From Batillaria attramentaria (Eukaryota > Mollusca > Gastropoda > Batillariidae), in assembly GCA_018292915.2 (NCBI GenBank), contig JACVVK020000018.1, positions 2,128,001 through 2,192,000 on the forward strand: 64,000 nucleotides of DNA, read 5' to 3'. Under the pieces are notes generated by a model. The model made no database searches, was not told the origin of the DNA, and saw nothing but the letters and a program-made list of their open reading frames with translations. Shown here piece by piece: positions 47,101 to 59,051 of this stretch (position 1 is its first letter; every line of letters begins with the position of its first letter). The translations under genes and the position numbers were made by a program.

Positions 47101-50100
47101 TAAAATTCATGAACTTTCTGCCTACCATGTAAATAAATGGTCCAAATGACACAGCAAAAACTACGAGCACCACAAAAGCCAGGGAAATGAGACGCCTGAC
47201 TGAAAAAGATTTCCACACAATCCGCCCATCTGAAACAAGGATCTGTACATTGTATTAGTTTGTCTCCAACACAAGAACACAACAAGAGTACAAGAACAAC
47301 ATGTAGTACTGTACATTGTACAGTGTTGATAACAAAAATGCTTTTCTCCCTCTTTCAAATTCTGCGTGGTAAACAATCGCTGAGGATGTACTGCCACATT
47401 AGTAAATGCTGAAAGAATTTGCACTTTTTCAAGTCCCTCTACATATGCAGGTATTGTAAGTGGAAGATCAATCTTATCACATCGTCATCTTTGGAAGTCC
47501 ACGCACATATGATGCGCACAGAGTTACTTCTCATTTGTGAGTGTGGAATATATCCCAAGTGCTCAAAATAAGATTCACAACAACAAAATAAGACAAAACA
47601 AAATCCAGCTTTCTTAACGCTTCCAACCTGCAGATGTAGTAAAGCAGTGGCATCGCAGCAGGTAGATGAAATAGGCAGGTGCAATGTACAGGTAGATGTG
47701 CTTAAAGTTCAGCAGCACCGAAAACCAAAATGCTCCTTCCAAGTTTCTTCCCTGCAAGAGACATGGACATATATACAAATTTTTACTGGTACCTTTCTGT
47801 CCAGGTTTCTTCCCACAAGGCAGACACAGACAAACTTTACTGGTACCTTTCTGTCCAGGTTTCTTCCCACAAGGCAGACACAGACAAACTTTACTGGTAC
47901 CTTTCTGTCCAGGTTTCTTCCCACAAGGCAGACACAGACAAACTTTACTGGAACCTTTCTGTCCAGGTTTCTTCCCACAAGGCAGACACAGACAAACTTT
48001 ACCGATACCTATTTGTCCAGGTTTCTTCCCACAAGGCAGACACAGACAAACTTTACTGGTACCTTTCTGTCCAGGTTTCTTCCCACAAGGCAGACACAGA
48101 CAAACTTTACTGGTACCTTTCTGTCCAGGTTTCTTCCCACAAGGCAGACACAGACAAACTTTACTGGTACCTTTCTGTCCAGGTTTCTTCCCACAAGGCA
48201 GACACAGACAAACTTTACTGGAACCTTTCTGTCCAGGTTTCTTGCCACAAGGCAGATACAGACAAACTTTACTGGTACCTATTTGTCCAGGTTTCTTCCC
48301 ACAAGGCAGACACAGACAAACTTTACTGGTACCTTTCTGTCCAGGTTTCTTCCCACAAGGCAGACACAAACTTTACTGGTACCTTTCTGTCCAGGTTTCT
48401 TCCCACAAGGCAGACACAGACAAACTTTACTGGTACCTATTTGTCCAGGAAATACAGGCTGCTCCCACTGGGGGAAACTTGTCACAATTTGTATGTTGTC
48501 CCAACCCGTTGCATACATGATGTCTGTATGTACTCGTTTTCTATCCCACCAATTCTCAGAGTTAGAATGAGATCAACCTACCTCATATATCCGGACGATT
48601 GACAGAAGAAACAGACCACTGAGAAATCCATTGTACTGAAAGTGGATGTCTTGACTATGGTCAAGGTGAATATAACACACACTTTTGATAAACACTAACA
48701 CAAGAAATATACTACTATTCTGTACTGCTGGACAGAGGCACTTAATATTTGCTGTACACTGCAAGTAATTCTGCACCTACACTTTCAATAGTTTCGTTCA
48801 AACATCTGGAGCTTAGTCAATTTAACCACTGGATCCATGCAACTTCAAGCATGGGTGGTTTTGCACCAACAACGTACGGCACACAAGTTTTCTTTTTTGA
48901 AAGCATGGGTGTGTTTGCACTCACAATGTACGGCGCGCAAGTTATTAAGTGACATGCGGAAAGATGGTCGGTGGTCTAGTGGTTAAGAGACCTGTCACTA
49001 ATGCGAGAGGTCAGGGGTTCGAGTCCCACTCGGGGCAAAGAATTTTTCCTTCTCGTATGTGGCACCGTTCATTCGGGCCGATCATCGGGGGTTCTCTCCG
49101 GGTACTCCGGCTTCCTCCCCTCTGCTTTGGAAATGTTCAGCCCACCAAATTTGAAAAATAAATGCAATTCTAAATTCCGAAATTTAAATAGCTGAGCTGA
49201 CCCTTTGCACCACGTGATTGTAATGTGTTTATGTCCAGTGTGTGAGAGAATGCGTGTGATTCACGTGAGCGTGCATGCTGGGTTCATTTCGCGGTGCTTT
49301 GAGCCGATTCAGGAAATTGGGTAAAGCGCCTATACAATACTCATTATTATTATTATTATAAGATTACACAAACAAGATGCAAGCTGGCAGCAAGGGAACA
49401 AGTACCAAGTGTAAAGCTCTGCTGAACTCCTGTACATAAAGTGCTGCTCCATTTGGACATGGCGACCATTTTGATGACTTTGCAGTTTATGATATGTACT
49501 GGGGGGCCACTTTCTGAGTGACAAAAAGCCGGAAAACTGACCCTCAAAATCTGAATGGCCGGAAAGTCAAAGTCAAAATCAAAGTCAAAGTCAAAAATAC
49601 TTTATTTATCCCCGTAGGGCAATTCATGCGGGCGAGCATAAGACACATAAAGAAGTTAAGATAAATAAATTCATATAATTGTACACTCTCTCTCTCTCTC
49701 TATTCCTCTCTCTCTCTCACACACACACTCCAGGCAGGCTCCAGGGAGCAAATAGAAGGAAGGACGTTGCCAAAGTGAAAAGCAGGGGAGGGGGCGTTCA
49801 GACGGAAACCTTTACCAAGCGTAATAGAACCCGCATTAACAGCCGGAAAAGTGGCACCCCTGTAGTGGGCTGTATGTAAGAATTCAGGCGTTGTACATGC
49901 TCAGTGAATGTGATGAATACTGACAAAGTAAACCAGCTTCATACGTATTCTCTGGTAAAAATAGAATAGCACAGTGTATACAAAAGGATACGGTCAACAA
50001 TAATGAGACCAAAGTTTGCTATCAGCAGCACAGCTGTGACAAGAGCTGGATTCACAAAAATATCCTCCACCTCCTCTTTCTTCTTCACCTTCAGACACTT

Positions 50101-51874
50101 TGTCACAAATCTGAAAAAGAAGGAAAAAGGTGCAGTATATTATAAAGTCTATTTAGTGCTTAATTGTAATAAAATAAAAAATCACATTTATACACGATTA
50201 CAGTTCAGTTCTTGAAAATACATCAACTCCTTGCGCATTCACATCACCCACACAGAGCACACTCTAAAACAGTAGGCACCATGGTTACATGAATCAGTAA
50301 AAGGCAAGTTGAAACAGATAAGTTTTAAGCTCTGATTTGAACTATGACAGAGTAGGTTGCTGTCTCACGCTAGCAGGCAGTGAGTTCCAGACTGTTGGGG
50401 TGGTAAACTGGAAATAGCGTTCACCAAAAGATTTCAAATTTCTCTTAGGAATTTGGAAAGCTTCTCACTTGACCAGAATAACTAGGTCAGATTTTACAAG
50501 TTTTTTGAAGTAAACAAAATTCTGACCTTTTAGTTTATAAAAGTTTATAAACCATCATAGTATGGTGATGTTTGAGTCTGACCCTGACATGACCAATACA
50601 GGCTGGGTGGGTGCTTGAGGCTTTAACATCCTTTTTCCAAACACACGTGACCAATGCAATACCATACAGCCATCAGGCTGTCCCATTTCAATCAAGAACC
50701 TTGCAACCTGTTCTACCTCTTGCTGAGCGAAGCGTTGACAAGTAGAACACAAAATTATAACCAATGTGAACAAATTCATGCTGCAAAGGACTGTGACTCT
50801 TACTCTCTCACAGCAAAGATGTACAGGAAATCAGTCACAATGACAGACAGACGCTGAAAGAGAATGGTGGCATCACTGGCGTAGTTCAGGTTGGTTACAA
50901 TCAACATCTGGGGGTCAAAGTAGCGTGCAATCTGAGACAGGTAGAACTCAAACCAAGCAAACAGGGGCGGATAATCAAGAGTCCACTCAGAAGTTTTCTG
51001 AAAAAAAAAAGGACAACATATTTTGAAAACATTTGAAAAAACATTTAAACCACATTGAATTCAGTGTTATGTTACTTAATCTGATATTCAGAAAACAGTT
51101 TCTGGGAGTGAAGTCAGAATGTCACAACTACTGTATACACGTTCCTTGTTTTTTCCCTGACACCAGTCTCTTCATTTATTTCATGATACCATTTAGTTTA
51201 TTCAAACAGAGGACAATTCAGTATTCTGCACTTATAACAGTTTACACAGTACAGCTATAGTAAAGGCTCAGGACACACTCCTCTGGAGTCTGGTACTTCA
51301 CATACCCCCCCCCCACCACAGCCCAAAACACACACACACACATTAACGTGCATGCATTAATACCTCTTGATACCACTGCTGAATGGGAAGACTGTGTGTG
51401 ATAGCAAGCCAGTTCCTGTGCACCTCAAAGTCAGTTGAGCGGCTAGTAGAACAGAAAATTCTGTTTGAAATGCATGTACACATAGCCTCGACTGGTGCCT
51501 TTGCTGGTTAAACAAGGCGTTAGACATGTACGTGAAAACAGGGAAGGACAAATGCAGCTTTTCAAATTATCAGATAAACTACCGCTTAACAACGTGTTTA
51601 TCACGCCTGTATGTCTGACTAAGTTATAGCATTATCCAGACATGTAAATCCTCAGAAACCGAAAGTCGTAATGTTCTTTGCCACGTGTCGTAGGCAGCAC
51701 GCCCTGGGCTTCCCATGTTACAGACGCTGTGCTTATGTCATCAAGAGACTTTCAGTGAACAAATAGATTCACTTCTTACAGAAAAGCTTGACCATTATAA
51801 AATACCCACTAAGATGGAATCAGCAGAAGCTTGAAAGCCGTTGCAATCGCGGCGATTCCCCAAAACAGCGCCAT
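44105..51874 (-). CDS. ALG8: ALG8, dolichyl-P-Glc:Glc1Man9GlcNAc2-PP-dolichol glucosyltransferase
   Basis: Adds the second glucose to the lipid-linked N-glycan precursor in the ER lumen. Exons (high-low): 51874-51810, 51442-51364, 50997-50804, 50110-49992, 48649-48582, 47751-47628, 47229-47126, 46573-46459, 46274-46135, 45760-45621, 45260-45163, 44637-44565, 44348-44105. They total 1563 nt, 520 aa, against 526 in human. Family landmarks: [36 protein letters not shown] (luminal WTLDYPP loop), [54 protein letters not shown] and [12 protein letters not shown]. Many membrane helices, as expected of a GT-C enzyme. The exon 4 donor is GTATCC. Complete and unbroken. Confidence 0.95.
44924..45012 (-). 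mobile_element. SINE 3' end fragment with ATT tail
   Basis: On the minus strand the segment reads GCTCTGAGCC, then GCGCTATATAAAAGC, then an ATT tail, a common 3' end of invertebrate SINEs. Only this end is visible. It lies in an ALG8 intron. Confidence 0.5.
46638..46925 (-). mobile_element. SINE with (ATT)n tail, diverged copy
   Basis: Reverse-oriented member of the ATT-tailed family: tail at 46638-46656, tRNA head near 46890-46925 (CTTAAACCACTAGACCACCG read on plus). Several internal deletions. It lies in an ALG8 intron. Confidence 0.75.
47735..48450. repeat. 54-bp tandem array (about 12 copies) spanning an ALG8 splice acceptor
   Basis: The unit on plus contains CTGTCCAGGTTTCTTCCCAC and AAGGCAGACACAGACAAAC. 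The first, diverged copy lies across the boundary of exon 47751-47628: TCCAAGTTTCTTCCCTGCAA at 47737-47756 corresponds to TCCAGGTTTCTTCCCACAAG in the units. On the minus strand the array is open and in phase with the exon (18-residue [14 protein letters not shown] periodicity running into [10 protein letters not shown]), but the units lack the acceptor AG. One unit near 48365 is 6 bp shorter. Confidence 0.94.
48963..49359 (+). mobile_element. SINE with (ATT)n tail, full length
   Basis: tRNA-like head GTGGTCTAGTGGTTAAGAGA, B-box GGGGTTCGAGTCCC, body shared with 33880-34271, ATT tail at 49340-49359. It lies in an ALG8 intron. Confidence 0.85.
49501..49860. mobile_element. Terminal-inverted-repeat element interrupted by a nested insertion
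   Basis: Ends GGGGGGCCACTTTCTG and AAAAGTGGCACCCC mirror each other and the body matches 32637-32976. About 49563-49736 is foreign to that family: TCAAAG repeats, then ACTTTATTTATCCCCGTAGG and a CT/CA-rich stretch, apparently a second element inserted later. Confidence 0.6.
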
Positions 51875-54246
51875 TTTGCTTCCTGATTCAAGGGACACTA
51901 CTCTCACTCCGTATTACATCAAATCACCACAGGACGCACAAAAACTACACTGCTCGTTGAACGTTACATCAAAAAGCGCACCATTTTGACTGAATGCTAA
52001 ATGAATTTTAAAATGGCTCTTTAGGGTTGTAGTTTTGTTTTTGTTTTTGGTCAAACTATGATGGGTGTAGATGCGCATATGTGTATGAATGGTTTTCAAC
52101 TGTTTCATCTGTCAGACGTTAGCTGCCAGTGCCAGTGGCATGCTTTATCACGCGTAGCTTGGTTTACGGATCTAGGCAAACCTTGTCCTCCAGCATTAAA
52201 AAAAAACTGAAACAGAATTTTCAGCTTTTCTCAGTGATTTATGGTCCCTCGATTTACCACCAGGAGAGGCAGACTCAGTTTTGTCCCGTATGCCAAGTGA
52301 CTGTTGCATCCGATCTGACAGTTGAAACAGTGGGTATGTGCGTGTGCATACATGTGTGCATGTATTCACTTACAGTCCTAGTTTTTGAATGCCAGTGTTA
52401 GAAAAACAAATTGCCCACACTGGGATGATAAAGATATTGACTTGAAATTGACTTGGTTGCATGTTTTTGTTATCATTTATTTAAATTCATTAACCTTCGG
52501 ACGACGTCGTGGGTAAAAAGTTGCACACACATTGCTTTAGATGAACGTATCTCGGTCAATATTTATGTCACACCTTTGAAATTTCATGAATTTGTCAATA
52601 AATGGATTGACTATGTTCATGCCAAAAATTGTGTTGTTTAACTTGTAATTAGCAGAGTAATTAAAGAATAAGTTGTGAATTGCCTATATAAAAACCATGG
52701 GTAATTTGTTTCCCACGATGTAGGACTAGGAATAAGCTGCAATCTGCCTATATATAAAAACCATTGGTAATTTGTTTCCCACGACGTAGGACTAGGAATA
52801 AGTCGAAAATTGCCTATTTAAAAACCATGGGTAAGTTGTTTCACGCGATGTTGGACTAAGAAGTTTTTTAGCGACGTAGCCGGAAGGTTAAAGTGTTCCA
52901 AATGCTTTCATGAAGGTCTTGTAGATTTCTGCTTCTGTCCATAGCTACTTCAGTGTTTCTGTGATTCGAAAAAACAAAGGTCCTTGGGACCCTCTCTCCA
53001 TATTTTTTTAGGGTCCTTTTGTAAACTTGGAAGGTCCAAACATCAGATTCCGTCTGTGACGCACAATGGCTCAGCAGAAATGCGATGCTGCAATTGTCCG
53101 CTGCCAGTTACAGATCACTTTTTGTTCATTGGGTCTCCAGGAGAGGGTTGAAAAATACTCTTCGTCACAGAAAGACATAAAAACGTGCATCCCCTATGAC
53201 ACGGTTTTCTTACATTTGTGCGTCAAATTAAGAGTTTTGTGCATACAAAGATGCACACCTGTGCATAATCGTGAACACTGTACAGACGAAATCCCTGCAA
53301 GGCCAACTCATCCAGTGTGATGAATCCACTGACGTTCAGACAAAACATGGAATACTGGCATGCAGAGACAAACGGTTCCTAGTAATAATTTACCTTTGTA
53401 AATAATGTTGTTCTACCAAAGCAGATTCACGTTAAACCCTCAAACACCCACCCACCCACCAAAGCAGATTCTTGACCGATCACCTGATGTTTAACCCCTC
53501 CACTGCCAGCCACTGTGGAATGTAGCACTGCTCAGTGCCAGGTTTTTCTGGCTGACTGCAACCTCTGTACACCTCTAGTATTTAATCTCTTGTAACTTCT
53601 GGACAAGAGCACCAATTCACTTTACCTGTCTTTTAAATGATAACAAATCGGATGTAGTTTTAGATACATGTGTATGTATATTTATTTAATTTTGCTCTAA
53701 CTACTCAAGTGAATTTTGAAAAAAATGGCCTGTGTCTCTCAAAGGGCCATGTGAGCCAAAATGCACGATTGGCGCTCATCTCCATGGATGTTGAAATGCG
53801 ACGTTGGTGCCGAAAGATTTAAGAAATTGTCTTGCCACAGGGTATTTCCATAACTCAGTTTTCCAGAAATGACAGTGTTTCAGTAGGAGTCTGACATGAT
53901 CATTTCTCTTTCTCCAGAAGAAAAATCAAAATGGATTTACACTGAAATTCCATGCCCATTCATGCAACAATTTTATTATCAGAAACAAGCAACTGCTTGG
54001 TGTATACTGGACACTCACAGCAATGTGTTCAGTTCAGTTCACTCACACACACACACACACGTTCTTTCTCTTTCAAGCAGAGTCAAACAACAATGGTTTT
54101 ATTATATTTGTTTGTTTCTTTTTCATTGAACTTGGAAATGCACTTTCAACACAGTCACATACAAGACACTCCACTCATCTTTACATCTGCTACACTCATC
54201 TAAAACAATCAAAATCCTGCAACAAAAATCCTCACACCTTTTCACA
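51875..54246. other. ALG8-MRPL30 spacer
   Basis: Holds the ALG8 promoter side and the MRPL30 3' flank. Apart from the TTAA-flanked element at 52494-52887 no feature was recognised. No coding region is supported. Confidence 0.5.
52494..52887. mobile_element. TTAA-flanked element, piggyBac-like MITE
   Basis: TTAA at 52490-52493 and 52888-52891 flanks imperfect inverted ends, CCTTCGGACGACGTCG and (complemented) CCTTCCGGCTACGTCGC. Inside are three roughly 60-bp tandem copies (ATTGCCTATATAAAAACCAT; CCCACGATGTAGGACTAGG) at 52680-52860. TTAA targeting is typical of piggyBac and Kolobok; no transposase is present. Confidence 0.6.
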
Positions 54247-55659
54247 TCAATGCCAGTCTCTCCCTGCACCAATATTCAGGTCACCATGGTAGCGATGTTC
54301 CTTTCCGTCCTCATTATACTTGTACACATACTTGGCAGGAAAATATTCCTGAGATAACCGCAATCCCTCCAGAACTTTCCTCGATGCCACATCCAGAGTT
54401 TCTTTGTCCATTTCCCAAACTGACTTCTCCTCACTTCCCTCAGCTTCAGCTGCACTCACATCTGCTGGCACGAGTTTCTTCTTTACTGTCAGGCGGCCAT
54501 CTTGATGAAGGACACAGTGGTGGAAGTCTGACTCATCAGACGGCAAGCCGTGGGGAAAAGAGACAGGTGTGATCCTGACCAGGTGTTTCACAGACTCTAG
54601 AACCTTGTTCATCTCGGGTGTGTTCTTGTGTACAACAGGAGAGAACATCTGGAACAAGCACAACTGGCTCGTAACTCAAACAAATGACGAATGTTAGCAG
54701 CTACCTGTTCACTTTAAGTCACTTTTCTTTCTTGAAAAACCAATGACTGCTCATGAAATTTAAAGCTTCCACATACTCTAATATATATAAAAGAACAATC
54801 CTTGAACACCCTAAAATGATTAAAGGAATGTAATTTTTGGAATTTCTAAAGATTCCCTTGGCACATTGAAGGTAAAATTATTTCTGTCCACTCCAGAGCA
54901 GCTGTCAGCAAAAAATGATTTGTCAGTATGTTGACTGTGGGTAGTTATGAAAGAAGACATCACCATAAGCAGACTACCTTGTCTTCAAGACCAAGACTCT
55001 TAATGGTGTCCTTCTCCCAGTAAGGCCGTCCTTTTGTTGATCGGACACGAACCACCATGTGAAGCATAGCGGGGGGCTGTTTACTGTGCTCCTGCTCTTG
55101 CAACTTTTGTTGCCTCTCAAGGAGTGGCAGAGCCCACGATACATCATCTGGATCACGCCATTTTGGTCTCTTCTTCCAGCGAACAGACAGCACTCTGATC
55201 CTGAAGCTCTGGCTCAGTAAACTAGTGAACTGAAGTGAAAGATGAAACATTTGATTGATTTGTAAAACGCCGTGTAACTAATGCTGCCACTCGCTCGCGC
55301 GCACACTCACACACACACGTACACAGGGCAAAAGTCGACGCATTAACAATTTGTTACGACAATTATGTAATAATGGTTGGGGGCCGGTTCACGCATTCGC
55401 CACCGGAAAATGTGAATCTCCTATTCTTCTTGGTGTGTTCGTACATGACAGTACGAACTCCTGATTAAGATGTGCACACTGACACTTTCTCAAACTACAC
55501 TGTTCTACCAACGTTTTAGGCATAATATATCCATTAACATAGTCTGTTGCACTGTGATGACAAGAGCCAATTCGTCTCTGGCACTAGGAGAGAGAGACAG
55601 AGAACGAAAGTGTGTCTGTGTGTCCTCGGTCTCACCTCCGTTCGCAAGGCGGCCGCCAT
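54247..55659 (-). CDS. MRPL30: Mitochondrial ribosomal protein L30 (uL30m)
   Basis: Large-subunit protein of the mitochondrial ribosome. Exons 55659-55636, 55229-54978 and 54648-54247 join in phase 0 to 225 aa. The uL30 core spans about residues 60-125: [49 protein letters not shown] basic N-terminus ([17 protein letters not shown]) fits a mitochondrial targeting region. The C-terminal extension is acidic then aromatic and makes the protein longer than the human one (about 161 aa). The first coding exon is only 24 nt, MAAALRTE; the ATG lies in GCCATTTTC context on plus, near the head-to-head promoter. Confidence 0.92.
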
Positions 55660-58002
55660 TTTCAGTCAACAGCTATACTGAAGCCGCAGTTTGGTATCTA
55701 CCAGTTTGTCTGTAGTTATGAAATGATTACAGATTTTAACATTATTTATATTTGTTACGGCCATTCTCGTCTTTGTATCTGTCTTTTTATTAAGTTTATG
55801 TGACAGCTTTCCAATTTTGTCAAGCGTGTTGAATTTTATCCCCGATGGCGCAGAGGGTAATTACGTCCACATTTGCCTTTCTATGTGAGCCACCGTGGTT
55901 ACCCCCATTGCAAAGGGGGCCGCCATTATTTCATACCAAGAAATCAACCTCCATACCGACAAAAGTGAGGTGGTATTTCCAGCTAACTTGCTGTTAATGT
56001 GACTCAGGGTTTTTATTCGTGAAATCAATCAAGTTTGCCATCTACCGCTTTCACTAAAGTTATGTTTTTCACAACTGACTCGGATGGACTCTAACTTACC
56101 CATCGCCGCGGTAGCTTGGGCCGGCACGGACAAATCATGACTCCCTTTGAAGTTTTCAGAAGAGGGAAATCCAAAAACAGAGAAATGTGCGTATTTTCCA
56201 GTTTTGTTTGTTTTCGTTTTCCGACCGGGTCTCAGTTGTATCTAGTCCTTTTCTTCCGGCTAGTCACTGACCGGCTGAGCCGGCCGAGCCACGTCGACCG
56301 ACTGACGGCCGGAACTGAACTGACTGACAGGCGCTGGCCGGACTGACAGCCGCCGGCCGGCTTGATCAATTGAGATCACGTAACGCCGGCGAGCCTGTCA
56401 CTGTACTACTGAGTCAGTGTTGAACAAGATCACTGAGTAGAACCTGCTGCGGGAAGACTGAAAGAAACGACAGAAACTTCAACAAAAATTTCTTGAACAT
56501 TTCACTGAGAGCAGCCGACCGGACCACTGTGGAGAAGGTCTAGCTTTCGTCTCATGCAGTGTCCTGAGCACGATACCAGAATCAAGTCTGTAGGGCCACC
56601 GACGCCGGCCCGGACGACTCAGTGAACGCAACTGATCACTGACTTCAGTGAAATCCGTGTGTCAGTCCGTTCGTGTGTCACAAACTCAGTTCAGTCACGT
56701 GGTGTCAATCACGGCGTAAACTGACAGGGTTTTTTTGGTGTTTTTTTTTTTCAGTTACTGAATTGCAAAATGCTAATTGGTTACTGTGCTCGTCGCCGGT
56801 TCTCTCGGGGCCTCCTCAGTGGGCTCGCCTTCACGCGGCGGGGCTCAGTAGTTCGCTAAGCCGGCTGCTTGCCCACCCCTTTTGCTCTTTCTTTACTCTT
56901 ATTTCAGTCCGTCGGTTCATTCACCTGTCTTTTGCTCGGCCCTTAAACTCTTTTCTGAGGGGGAGGTCAGTATGCACTGCAGGTGTCTGCTGACCGGCCA
57001 TCGGGTCCAGTGACACTGAGACATCTGATGGCCGACTTCACTGAATCTCCCCCCCCCCCCCACCCCGGGCCGGTCTTCAGTGACCCTTGCAGGCTTTGTT
57101 CGCAGTGCCCTGCTGGTCAGTGCTGCTGCCAGTGAACATCTGTCACGTGAAGACCTCCGCACTGAGTGCACCTCTCTCAGGTGCGTTGTTCAAGTTCTCC
57201 CAAACCGCCTCACGACTGGGAGGTTCCGTGTTGGAACGGTCTATTCTCCAACTGCATCCCAGGCATCGTCAGTGTTGCCTTCGTTGGAACTGACTAAGGA
57301 ATTTTCCTTTCTATCTTTCTCCCATCTCAGTATCCCTCACCAGCCCATTCCGGCGCCTGTCTCTTTCTCTTTTAAACGGCCACCCGCGGTTAGCCGCTCT
57401 GTCCTTCCTCTCATCTCTCGTCTGGCTTCTCAGTGAGTTCGGCCCTTTCATATATATTTCTTCTGTTTTAACCCCTCACTCACGTCTGCACTATCAGTGG
57501 TTAGGCGGAATAAGTAATGTTGGGCATATGCTGCGAACTGGTATACTGCGCCTAGGGGATGATAAGTTGCAATATTTGCTGTATATGCGCTCAGTATTTA
57601 TGTTTGTTGCGCCTAGTTGTAATTGTTCTTTGCGGTTTTCTACGCTTTTTTGTTATCGGGAGTTCGATAAATTAGCATGAAGGCGGTGCAGCGTCTCCTG
57701 CATGTCCTGGGTTTATACCAGACCAGAGTTTGCATCAGCTGTCCACCGTTACATTTTTGTCTTTGTTTTTTTCACGTAGTGCAGGCACACTCAGCCGCGA
57801 ATTTGTCTTTGTGGCCGCTTGCGAGGCTTTAAGCCCTAAAAAACTCACTCACTCGTTCTCTGGGAGTTTGATGAGCATGTATAGTTATTATGGTCAGCTA
57901 GCTTAGAGCTGCTGTTTCGCATAGTTAAGTTTTGTTATACTGGTATGAGATCTGTCTGATGGATCGTATGTGACTGAATTTTCTGTGTTTCCTCCCTTAC
58001 AG
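55660..58002. promoter_or_regulatory. GC-rich head-to-head promoter region of MRPL30 and the F-box gene
   Basis: CpG-containing, G+C-rich sequence (notably 56090-56420 and 56560-57270) between divergently transcribed genes. A GTGAGT near 57433 and the acceptor at 58002 (CCTCCCTTACAG) suggest a noncoding first exon of the F-box gene. No coding region was seen. Confidence 0.5.
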
Positions 58003-58151
58003 GACAACGACACCACAGGCGACCACAAATATGTAATGGCACTACACTGAGGTACAGCCTGCCTCAACAAAAACAACAGTAAACAAACATGTAGCCAGAC
58101 GATCAGACCATCAGACCTGTGGGGGTTCACAACCAGGAGAAGCATGGTAAC

Positions 58152-59002
58152 ATGCTGGACATCAATTCTTCTGGTGAGGCCGCGACAGCTCCCAGCAGCA
58201 GAGAGGAGGGCACAGTACAAAAACCCGAGGCCACGATTAACAGCTTGCCCGATCTAGTGCTGGGAAATCTCTTCAAGTATTTGTACTGGAAAGAGAAAAT
58301 TTTGGCTGTTGAGGCAATTCCGAGCTGGGGAAGGATTTTGGAGTCATCTCTAGGCTGGGAGACATTCGAGAATGACCGCAAGTACGCCCACTACCATCAG
58401 GTCCTTGGGTCATCTCATTACATCTTCGAGGAGATCACCTGCATAGCGCAGTATGGGTTCTACTTTAGTCACGTGATTATATGGATCCAGAATTTCATCC
58501 CTACAGACAGCCCCATTGAAACAGACTTTGCTTTGCTCAGGGCTGTGGAGATGCACTGTCCTCGTCTGAAATCTTTGACCGTTTATCATCCACCAAACCT
58601 TTCCTCGTCCGCCATCACCATGTCCTACGTACAATACATAGAGCCGCTGCAGAACATCCTCGCCTCTGAAGCCAACGTGCGACTGGGTCTGTGTCGTCTG
58701 CTGTACTCGTCAGTGGAGGCCAACACTGGGGCCGTGGATCTCCTCTACTTCTATCGTGTCCATAATCTACTGCAGAAGGTGAGGCAACTGACAACGTGCG
58801 GTTCACAGGAACAGGGACGCACACGGTCTTGTTACAAATGACGGATAAATTTGAGTACTTGCATAATGAAATGATACTTGCATTTGATTTAAAGGTCCTT
58901 TCCTTTATCTTGTTTGCTGTCCGTCGTAATGAACTGAATGACTGTTCCGCAGGGTAAGGTGTGCAGATGGAGCCGTGGCAAATCGTTTGTTTAATCGATT
59001 CA

Positions 59003-59051
<49 letters not shown>

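Noticed and set aside
47614..48602. Four overlapping open frames of 250-307 codons
   Set aside because: 18-residue periodicity from the 54-bp array; only the last 41 residues of the minus frame are real ALG8 exon.
50330..50480. Possible dispersed repeat (GTGAGTTCCAGACTGTTGGG)
   Set aside because: It resembles motifs seen in invertebrate repeats, but no second copy is in the window and no ends could be found.
53490..53830. Possible second TTAA-type element
   Set aside because: TTAACCCCTCCACTGCC looks like an element end, but no matching inverted end was found.
56673..57436. Frames of 106 and 118 codons in the GC-rich region
   Set aside because: Composition-driven; region better explained as promoter and noncoding first exon of the F-box gene.
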